A stretch of DNA of 13,361 nt from Planctomycetota bacterium (GTDB lineage: Bacteria > Planctomycetota > Planctomycetia > Planctomycetales > Planctomycetaceae): the NCBI GenBank assembly GCA_024278285.1, contig JAJRTM010000312.1, forward strand, positions 1 to 13,361, given 5' to 3'. Below the pieces are notes generated by a model, which saw only the letters and a list, made by a program, of their open reading frames with translations, was not told where the DNA came from and made no database searches. Numbering within the stretch: the stretch's first letter is position 1; each line of letters starts with the position of its first letter. Positions 7,251-13,361 of the stretch are shown in pieces. Both the position numbers and the translations under genes were made by a program.

Positions 7251-7841
7251 ATGGTAAGAAACATGAATGTACGGGGACAACAGCGGGGGTACACAGAAGT
7301 TGCGGAGGAATCCCCTGAACAGGATACAAAAGATATCTCTGATTTATCTTTTGCCGAGCTGAAAGAAGCCGCCCAACAGGGCGATTATCGAGTTATCCCT
7401 GCGCTGCGGGGGATGCTGAAGAAGCAGCCCGAACTCTGGGCGGGTGAACCGAGCCTGGTCCGCAGAGGACAGGCGATGCTGATACATTCCACTGCCGGAA
7501 AGAATCTCTTTTTGAATCAGCAGTATCTTCACGAGATGGCTGAAATGAAGAAAAAGTTGCTTGCAGAAACCAACGGTTCCCTGGTCGAGGAAATGATTGT
7601 CGATCAGGTGATTTATACCTGGTTTCAGACTCATGGATGTAGAATCCAGGAAGTCAGCCGGCAATCCGACAATATTCAGATAAAGGAATTTTTATCCAGG
7701 CAGGCCCAGGCGGCTATGCAGTCTCAATTAAAAAGTCTGGAGGCATTAGTAAAAGTCAAGCTGATCACAGCAGGTAGAAATCTGCTTGACTCTCTGGCTC
7801 GCCCAGAAACTGATTCACCCTCGCACGACAAGAATCTCTAA
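7251..7841 (+). CDS. Conserved-looking hypothetical protein, 196 residues
   Basis: The open frame extends up to ATG 7197, but the ribosome binding site at 7235-7239 favours ATG 7251 (or GTG 7248). The product is soluble and almost all helical. It has FAELKEAAQQGDYRVIPALRG at about 34-54, then KKQPELWAG at 57-65, a middle helix (HEMAEMKKKLLAE, 94-106), LVEEMIVDQVIYTWFQ at 111-126 and a C-terminal basic helix with RQAQAAMQSQLKSLEALVKVK at 150-170. The pattern 'L.eaa..GD..v.p.Lr..l...PelW' followed by 'Lvee.iv..v...W' is one I recall from planctomycete accessory-region hypotheticals of unknown role. No catalytic motif, signal peptide or membrane segment is visible. It sits between the YhcG-like gene and an IS256 remnant, so it likely belongs to mobile or accessory DNA. 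Function unknown. Confidence 0.8.
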   Translation: MVRNMNVRGQQRGYTEVAEESPEQDTKDISDLSFAELKEAAQQGDYRVIPALRGMLKKQPELWAGEPSLVRRGQAMLIHSTAGKNLFLNQQYLHEMAEMKKKLLAETNGSLVEEMIVDQVIYTWFQTHGCRIQEVSRQSDNIQIKEFLSRQAQAAMQSQLKSLEALVKVKLITAGRNLLDSLARPETDSPSHDKNL

Positions 7842-7879
7842 ATCATTTCAGCACAGTATCATTCCAACGCAGCTGGTTT

Positions 7880-8150
7880 GTTTTGACAGCCGTCTCCAAA
7901 ATGACATCTTACGTTTTCCCGCCGAACATTGGGCTCACCTGCGAACGACCAAACCGATCGAATCAACCTTCGCAACGATCCGATTAAGACACCGCGGAAC
8001 CAAAGGCAGCGGCAGTAGACGCACCAGTTTGGCAAACTGTTCAAGCTGGCAGAATCAGCCTCCAAGAAATGGAGACGCTTGCGAGGCTACGAGGAACTCA
8101 GCTTAGTAAACGAAGAAAAAACTTTCAAAGACGGAACCCAGCAGGAATAA
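7880..8150 (+). pseudogene. C-terminal remnant of an IS256-family (mutator-type) transposase, frameshifted
   Basis: Only the last 85-90 residues of a roughly 400-residue DDE transposase remain. Three reading-frame segments join: KMTSY (frame of 7898-7912), then FPAEHWAHLRTTKPIESTFA followed by TIRLRHRGTKGSGSRRTSLA (to about 8030), then KLFKLAESASKKWRRLRGYE to TAA at 8148-8150. PAEHW...LRTT.PIEST and the GSR motif are hallmarks of IS256 transposase C-termini. The first shift is explained by a lost base in TAC-GAT-TTT-CCC, here TACGTTTTCCC. A second shift lies near 8030. The catalytic DDE core is missing, so the copy is dead. Confidence 0.85.
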
Positions 8151-8177
8151 AAAACCGCCTAATTCATAATTTCCAGA

Positions 8178-8199
8178 ACACAACATTTGACAAAAGCTC
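8178..8199 (+). repeat. IS256-type right terminal inverted repeat
   Basis: The tract ends in TTTGACAAAAGCTC, 28-49 bases after the transposase stop, the usual place for the right end. It abuts the first ATG of the downstream hydrolase open frame (8203), so the element marks the left limit of that operon. Confidence 0.65.
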
Positions 8200-8202
8200 A
8201 AA

Positions 8203-10668
8203 ATGAACCAAAATGAGGTCTTGCGCAGCGCGACCACGACGAACGCGAACGATGACCCGATAAAAGAAACCAGGAGAGGTTCCCCAATCAAAAAACAATC
8301 AATACTCATGACGGTCATTATTGTGGTGATTATGGCTGGCCCTGGCGCCGCCGAAGATCGATCCCCACAGACCCTTGCTGGGACGAGACCGTTGACGATT
8401 GAAGGCGACATTGCGTCGCAGATGGTTGCCGGGGCCGATCGGTTTCTTTTGGATGAGATTCAGCGGTCGCTCGAACAGCGCGCGAGGTACTGGAAACGAG
8501 ATACATCGTCGCGCGCTGCGTACGTGAAATCGGTCGAACCAAATCGCGAGCGATTTCGCAGGATTATTGGACTGCGCGACGAACGAGTGAAGTTCGATGA
8601 GTTGGAATTGTTGGCGACGACGAGCCATTCGGCACTGATCGGGAAAGGCGAAGGATTCGAGGTTTACGCAGTTCGCTGGCCGGTGTTGAAGGGGATTCAC
8701 GGTGAAGGTCTTCTGCTTCGCCCGACCAATGGCACGCCTGTCGCTGATGTCGTTGCGATCCCTGATGCCGGGCAGACGCCAGAGATGCTTGTCGGCCTCA
8801 CGCCGGGGATTGCACAGGAATCGCAGTTTGCTCGCCGACTGGCCGAGAGCGGTTGTCGCGTGATCGTGCCAACGATTATCGATCGCGGCACACAATTCTC
8901 TTTCGCCAGCGGCGGTCGACAGCATGCCAACATTACACACCGGGAACTGCTCTATCGACCTGCGTTCCAGTTGGGACGGCATATCATCGGTTATGAGGTA
9001 CAGAAAGTGCTGGCAGCCGTCGATTGGTTCACTTCGAAAGCAGATGACCGGAACTCAAAAGTCGGCGTTGTCGGCTATGGCGAAGGTGGACTACTGGCGT
9101 TTTACAGCGCCGCAGTTGACCAGAGGATTGATGTCACCGGCATCAGCGGCTATTTCGATTCTCGACAGAATGTCTGGCAGGAGCCGCTCGACCGCAATGT
9201 CTTCGGGCTACTCTATGAATTTGGCGATGCCGAAATCGCCACTCTGATCGCGCCCCGCTCGCTCGTTGTCGAAGCGTCTGCTTTTCCCAGCGTGACGATT
9301 CCACCCGGTACAGGCAGTGGCCCCGGGCGACTTGTGACTCCGACGCTGGAAGTCGTGCAAAAGGAATTGATCCGCGCCAGCCAGCTGGTTAAGGGACTGA
9401 AACCGCAACCAGCAGCGAAACTTATCGTCAGCGGCGATGGTAACGGAACGTTCGGAACGGGGAGTTTCCTGAATGCGTTTCTGAAGCAGCTAGGAAGTGA
9501 TTACGCGGTGTCTGACGCTTCTCCATCGGCGAACAACCCGGACGTAAACAACTCCGACGGATCGAAAGTAAGCATCCAGCGACTTTCCCGACAATACAAC
9601 GAGATCAACACGTTCACGCAGAACCTGCTACTCAAAAGTCCATACGTCCGCGAGCAGTTTATGTCGAAGGCCGACCGCGTGTCGCGCGACCCAGTCAAGT
9701 TCAAACAAAGTATGAATCGGTATCGTGACTATTTTCGTGAAGAGGTCGTGGGCCACTTCAATAATCAACTCGCCGATTTCAAACCCCGTTCACGGAAGAT
9801 CTTCGAGACTCCAACCCGCGTCGGCTATGAAGTGGTCCTCGACGTCTTCACGTCGCACGTGTTCGCCTACGGCATTCTGCAGATTCCGAAAGGACTCAAG
9901 CCCGGAGAGAAACGACCAGTGGTCGTCTGCCAGCACGGCTTGGAGAGCCGACCGCAGGACGTGATCGGTAAGCAGGACTATGAACACTACAAGGCATTTG
10001 CATCGGAGTTATGCGAACGCGGGTTTATCACGTTTGCTCCACAAAATATCTATATCTTCGGTGACCGCTTCCGCACTCTGCAGCGTAAATCCAACGCGAT
10101 CAAAAAGACGCTCTATTCGATCATGGTGCCGCAACACCAACAAATCGTCCGCTGGCTAATCAGCCTCGACATGGTCGATGCTGATCGGATCGGTTTCTAC
10201 GGATTGAGTTACGGCGGCAAATCGGCGATGTATATTCCGCCGCTTGTGAATGGCTACTGCCTGTCGATCTGCTCGGCCAATTTCATCGACTGGAACTGGT
10301 ACGTCTGCAGCGATCAAATCAGCGGATATTACCATGTCGGTGAGTACGAGATGTTCGAATTCGATTTGGGCAACACGTTCAACTATTATGACATGGCGGC
10401 GCTGATTTTCCCGCGACCGTTTATGGGTGAGCGTGGTTATCGAGATCTCCCCGGCGGCCGAAACCGCCGACTGGACCGTGCAGCGGGAGAATACGCAAAC
10501 ATCCGCCGACTGTATGCGCAAATGAAACTAGCCGAACGCACGGAATTCGAATGGTTTGACGGCGGTCATGAGATCAACAGTCAAGGCACCTTCGACTTCC
10601 TGCATCGTCACCTGCGGTGGCCGAAGCCAAAAGGTAACTCCAAACCCGACGGAACAAGACAACGATGA
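8203..10668 (+). CDS. Secreted tandem alpha/beta hydrolase (acetyl-xylan-esterase/dienelactone-hydrolase-like)
   Basis: Numbered from ATG 8203 (821 residues). A signal peptide covers about 30-50 (KKQSILMTVIIVVIMAGPGAA), so the first 28 residues may not be translated. AGGAGAGG at 8272-8279 points to a start near 8287 (an ATC codon) or ATG 8308. Two alpha/beta-hydrolase domains follow. The first, about 130-430, has nucleophile-elbow sequence GYGEGG (291-296) where the Ser is replaced by Gly, so it is probably inactive. The second, about 530-805, has GLSYGG with Ser669, a likely acid around Asp748 after PRPFMGERG, and His789 in DGGHE, so it looks catalytic. Homologous planctomycete proteins are annotated as acetyl xylan esterases or dienelactone hydrolases; substrate is unknown. 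Its stop overlaps the next ATG (ATGA at 10665-10668), implying translational coupling with the dehydrogenase gene. GC content is visibly higher than in the genes to the left. Confidence 0.88.
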   Translation: MNQNEVLRSATTTNANDDPIKETRRGSPIKKQSILMTVIIVVIMAGPGAAEDRSPQTLAGTRPLTIEGDIASQMVAGADRFLLDEIQRSLEQRARYWKRDTSSRAAYVKSVEPNRERFRRIIGLRDERVKFDELELLATTSHSALIGKGEGFEVYAVRWPVLKGIHGEGLLLRPTNGTPVADVVAIPDAGQTPEMLVGLTPGIAQESQFARRLAESGCRVIVPTIIDRGTQFSFASGGRQHANITHRELLYRPAFQLGRHIIGYEVQKVLAAVDWFTSKADDRNSKVGVVGYGEGGLLAFYSAAVDQRIDVTGISGYFDSRQNVWQEPLDRNVFGLLYEFGDAEIATLIAPRSLVVEASAFPSVTIPPGTGSGPGRLVTPTLEVVQKELIRASQLVKGLKPQPAAKLIVSGDGNGTFGTGSFLNAFLKQLGSDYAVSDASPSANNPDVNNSDGSKVSIQRLSRQYNEINTFTQNLLLKSPYVREQFMSKADRVSRDPVKFKQSMNRYRDYFREEVVGHFNNQLADFKPRSRKIFETPTRVGYEVVLDVFTSHVFAYGILQIPKGLKPGEKRPVVVCQHGLESRPQDVIGKQDYEHYKAFASELCERGFITFAPQNIYIFGDRFRTLQRKSNAIKKTLYSIMVPQHQQIVRWLISLDMVDADRIGFYGLSYGGKSAMYIPPLVNGYCLSICSANFIDWNWYVCSDQISGYYHVGEYEMFEFDLGNTFNYYDMAALIFPRPFMGERGYRDLPGGRNRRLDRAAGEYANIRRLYAQMKLAERTEFEWFDGGHEINSQGTFDFLHRHLRWPKPKGNSKPDGTRQR
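8272..8279 (+). promoter_or_regulatory. Strong Shine-Dalgarno without a matching canonical start
   Basis: AGGAGAGG lies seven bases before an in-frame ATC (8287-8289) and 28 bases before the in-frame ATG at 8308. Translation from 8287 would give xKKQSIL plus the hydrophobic segment, an ideal signal-peptide start. Confidence 0.45.
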
Positions 10669-13232
10669 AACTTAAATGGTCTATTACGGTACTGTCATGG
10701 ATATCAACGTGCCTTCTCGGTGTCTGGGCATTTGCCGGTGGCTTGCCACCCGATGAGGCGGTCAAGAAGTTCAAAGTAGCTGATGGTCTGGAAATCAACC
10801 TTGCGGTCAGCGAGCCGCAGGTTGCCCAACCGTTGTCGATCAGTTTCGACGACCGTGGGCGAATGTGGGTGCTTCAGTATTTGCAGTATCCCGTTCCGAA
10901 TGGGCTGAAGCCCGTTGAGGTCGATCAGTACCTACGAACCAAATATGACAAGCTGCCCGATCCACCGCCCAAAGGTCCAAAAGGTGCCGACAAGATCACG
11001 ATCTTTGAGGACACAGACGGCGATGGACGCGCCGACACAGCCAAGGACTTCGTCTCGGGGCTGAATCTGGCATCAGGCTTCGCCATCGGACATGGCGGCG
11101 TGTTCGTGGCGCAGTCGCCGTACCTGCTGTTCTATCCGGATCGCAACGGCGACGACATCCCTGATTCTGATCCCGACGTGCTGCTCACCGGCTTCGGCAT
11201 GGAGGATGCGCATGCATTCGCCAACTCGCTGACATGGGGTCCGGATGGCTGGTTATACGGTGCTCAAGGCAGCACGGTGACCGCAAACATTCGCGGCATT
11301 GGTTTTCAGCAGGGCATCTGGCGATACCATCCGTTGACAAAACGGTTCGAACTGTTCGCCGAAGGTGGCGGCAATACGTGGGGCATCGACTTCGACCGAT
11401 TCGGCAACCTGTTTGCCGGCGGTAACACGGTCGAACCTCTCTGTCATCATGTACAGGGAGCGTACTACGTCAAAGGCTTCGGCAAACACGGCCCGCTGCA
11501 CAATCCTCACGCCTACGGATACTTCCAGCCGGTCAAACATCATGGCTACACCGGCGACAGCTTGACAGGCGGGTTTGTGATCTATCAAGGCGGTGCGTTT
11601 CCTGATCGTTTCAATAATCAGTGCATTGCCCCCAACGGACGCCACAGCGCCATGCGATGGAGCACTCTGGAGACGCGCGGCTCGACATTTGCCACGCGAG
11701 CGGCTGGCGACTTTATCACCTCGAGCGACGTCTGGTTCCGACCAGTCGATTCGACCGTTGGACCGGATGGCGCACTCTACATCGCCGACTGGTACGACAA
11801 TATCATTGCGCATTCGACCAAGACCGGCAACGGCAACGGCAACGGCAAAAAGTGGTACATTCCTCATCGAGAGGACGGGCGAGTCTGGCGTGTTGCCTCC
11901 AGCAAAGTGAAACCGATTCGAGCCGGATCGTTCAACCTGAGCGAGGTCTCCAGTAATAAACTCGTCGACCTGATGATTCGCCACGTCAGCGATCCCAAGG
12001 GCAACGCTTGGTACGCACGGCAAGCCCGCCGCATTCTGGCGGAACGTCGCGACGAGACGATTGTGCCACGACTCAAAAAGCTTGTGCTGACAAGCGACAA
12101 TCAAGTCGTCGCGCTACAGGCGTTATGGGCGATTTACGTCAGCGGCGGCCTTGATGAAGAGACTTCCGTAAAACTGCTTGGCAGCCCACACGAATATGTC
12201 CGCGCCTGGACGATTCGCCTGCGCGGTGACGATCAAGAGACTTCGCCAGAATTCGCTACTCAGTTCGTCAGTCTCGCACTCAACGACAGGAGCGTCATCG
12301 TTCGCAGCCAGTTGGCATGCACGGCAAAGCGTTTGCCGGGCAATCAGACTCTCAATCTCGTGAGTAAATTGTTACGTCACAACGAGGACGCCGACGATCC
12401 GTTCGTTCCATTACTCTGCTGGTGGGCGATCGAAGACAAAGCGGTTTCACACCGCAACCAGACATTGAAACTGGTCGAGTCCGCCGATACGTGGCACACG
12501 CCGCTCGTTCAGAAGTATCTCATCGAACGACTGGCCCGACGTTATGCGTCCGAAGACAGCAAGGACGGATTCGCCGCTTGCGCTCGGATGCTCGCATTGG
12601 CTCCGTCACCAACTGACGTCGATCTGGTGATCTCTGGCATAGAGCAGGCATTTGTCGGCCGACGTCTCGACTCGGTTCCGCTGCCGTTGGTAAAGCCGCT
12701 GGCGGAGTTGATCGAACAACGCGGTGATGACCTGTCGGTCGTTCAATTCGCCGTTCACATGGGAAGCCGCGAAGCGTTCGAAACCGCGTTGAAGATGATC
12801 GACAAAAGTAGCGGTCTCGCTCCGAGCGACGAAGAGACAAAAAATCGCATATCGCTGATCGAAACGGTTGCCCAGTCAGGTCGCACGCGGTGCGTCCCCA
12901 TCCTGCTAAGTTTGTTGAGGCGTGATGAGCCGACTTCCGTTCACATTGCAACATTATCGGCGCTTCAGCGATTCGACAAACCGGAGATCGCATCGGAAGT
13001 TCTGAACAACTTCTCGAAGCTGAAACCACAATTGCAATCAGCAGCGGTAGACCTGCTGGGCGGTCGTGTCAAGTGGTCGATCGCCTTACTTCAATCGGTA
13101 GAAAAAAAGTCGATCGCCCCGTCGGCAGTCACGCTCGACCAACTGCGACAGATGCTGTTGCATGGGGACGAGCGGATTGGGGAACTCATTGGTAAGCACT
13201 GGGGCAAGATCGCACCGGCAACCGCCGCTTAA
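10665..13232 (+). CDS. Pirellula/Verrucomicrobium-type membrane-bound dehydrogenase with HEAT repeats, truncated before its cytochrome c domain
   Basis: An 855-residue product. A signal peptide covers about 1-25 (MKLKWSITVLSWISTCLLGV...). A beta-propeller dehydrogenase-like domain of the PVC type (TIGR02604 family) spans about 36-412. It includes ISFDDRGRMWV (59-69), an acidic DTDGDGRAD loop (116-124), DRNGDDIPDSDPD (159-171), WGPDGWLYGA (191-200) and VGPDGALYIADWYD (365-378). A GNGNGNG microrepeat lies at 388-394. Residues about 430-850 are HEAT-like helical repeats. Family members normally continue into a C-terminal cytochrome c domain (TIGR02603). Here TAA at 13230-13232 stops translation, yet the same frame resumes at once with that domain (13233-13361). 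The ATG overlaps the hydrolase stop, so the two are coupled. Likely role: extracytoplasmic oxidation of a sugar or alcohol-type substrate, with electrons normally passed to the fused haem. Substrate and cofactor are not visible. Confidence 0.9.
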   Translation: MKLKWSITVLSWISTCLLGVWAFAGGLPPDEAVKKFKVADGLEINLAVSEPQVAQPLSISFDDRGRMWVLQYLQYPVPNGLKPVEVDQYLRTKYDKLPDPPPKGPKGADKITIFEDTDGDGRADTAKDFVSGLNLASGFAIGHGGVFVAQSPYLLFYPDRNGDDIPDSDPDVLLTGFGMEDAHAFANSLTWGPDGWLYGAQGSTVTANIRGIGFQQGIWRYHPLTKRFELFAEGGGNTWGIDFDRFGNLFAGGNTVEPLCHHVQGAYYVKGFGKHGPLHNPHAYGYFQPVKHHGYTGDSLTGGFVIYQGGAFPDRFNNQCIAPNGRHSAMRWSTLETRGSTFATRAAGDFITSSDVWFRPVDSTVGPDGALYIADWYDNIIAHSTKTGNGNGNGKKWYIPHREDGRVWRVASSKVKPIRAGSFNLSEVSSNKLVDLMIRHVSDPKGNAWYARQARRILAERRDETIVPRLKKLVLTSDNQVVALQALWAIYVSGGLDEETSVKLLGSPHEYVRAWTIRLRGDDQETSPEFATQFVSLALNDRSVIVRSQLACTAKRLPGNQTLNLVSKLLRHNEDADDPFVPLLCWWAIEDKAVSHRNQTLKLVESADTWHTPLVQKYLIERLARRYASEDSKDGFAACARMLALAPSPTDVDLVISGIEQAFVGRRLDSVPLPLVKPLAELIEQRGDDLSVVQFAVHMGSREAFETALKMIDKSSGLAPSDEETKNRISLIETVAQSGRTRCVPILLSLLRRDEPTSVHIATLSALQRFDKPEIASEVLNNFSKLKPQLQSAAVDLLGGRVKWSIALLQSVEKKSIAPSAVTLDQLRQMLLHGDERIGELIGKHWGKIAPATAA

Positions 13233-13361
13233 AAACTCCAACAGATCGTATCACTGACGAAGGTGCTTTCACAAGGCGACGGCGACATCTTGCGTGGCAA
13301 GCTGCTGTTCGAAAAGAACTGCACCAACTGTCATAAGCTGCACGGTAAGGGCAATCAGGTC
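13233..13361 (+). pseudogene. Cytochrome c haem-binding domain cut off from its gene by a TAA (partial, runs off right edge)
   Basis: In the same frame as the dehydrogenase gene, 43 codons after its TAA stay open to the window edge. They read KLQQIVSLTKVLSQGDGDIL, then RGKLLFEKNCTNCHKLHGKG. CTNCH (13320-13334) is a CxxCH haem c attachment site, and RGK.LFE..C..CH is the standard opening of the planctomycete fused haem domain. A single G-to-T change in a Glu codon (GAA to TAA) at 13230 would explain the stop. There is no start codon between the stop and the motif, so independent translation is unlikely. Confidence 0.85.

Larger units (their letters stand above)
7880..8199 (+). mobile_element. 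3'-terminal fragment of an IS256-family insertion sequence
   Basis: The fragment runs from the transposase remnant to the right terminal inverted repeat. Its last bases, ACACAACATTTGACAAAAGCTC (ending at 8199), match the kind of end I know for this family (reverse complement begins GAGCTTTTGTCAAATGTTG). No matching left end occurs in the preceding window. The 5' break point therefore lies somewhere between the stop at 7841 and about 7880. Confidence 0.75.

Noticed and set aside
8299..8982. Minus-strand 227-codon open frame
   Set aside because: Antisense shadow of the hydrolase gene, whose frame has clear domain motifs.
11827..11847. Triplicated GGCAAC hexamer in the dehydrogenase gene
   Set aside because: A short in-frame Gly-Asn microrepeat; it keeps the frame and lies in a loop, so it is not notable alone.
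11253..12104. Minus-strand 283-codon open frame
   Set aside because: It lies wholly antisense within the dehydrogenase gene; long antisense frames are expected in GC-rich coding DNA.

Overview
The window looks like a planctomycete chromosome segment, probably from the Gimesia/Rubinisphaera side of Planctomycetales. Three things point there: an ECF sigma factor next to a DMG-type serine/threonine kinase, a Pirellula/Verrucomicrobium-type 'membrane-bound dehydrogenase' with HEAT repeats and a cytochrome c tail, and multi-domain secreted hydrolases. The assignment is by gene content only; no rRNA, tRNA or CRISPR array was seen.

Layout. (1) Positions 1-3955, minus strand: a signalling operon read right to left. 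It holds an ECF sigma factor (3955-3326), a membrane-spanning Ser/Thr kinase with an N-terminal anti-sigma-like zinc motif and a C-terminal CsgG/FlgO-like extracytoplasmic region (3120-733), and a secreted protein that runs off the left edge (710 to before 1). (2) Positions 3956-6133: about 2.2 kb with no convincing intact gene. It contains hairpins, long G runs and several short open stretches that look like decayed genes. (3) Positions 6134-7841, plus strand: two accessory genes of unknown role, a YhcG N-domain-like (DUF1016_N-like) protein and a 196-residue conserved-looking hypothetical, separated by a startless open frame. (4) Positions about 7880-8199: the 3' end of a frameshifted IS256-family element, including its right terminal inverted repeat. 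(5) Positions 8203-13361, plus strand: a GC-richer two-gene operon. It encodes a tandem alpha/beta hydrolase overlapping by 4 bases a dehydrogenase/HEAT protein. The latter is cut by an in-frame TAA just before its CxxCH haem-binding domain, which continues open to the window edge.

How the genes may work together. The left operon fits a sense-and-respond module: the kinase senses outside or at the membrane through its C-terminal domains and may control the adjacent sigma factor. The right operon fits extracytoplasmic breakdown of an organic substrate, with an esterase-like hydrolase and an oxidoreductase that would hand electrons to a fused cytochrome c. The nonsense codon would separate the last step unless it is read through, is a sequencing error, or marks recent decay.
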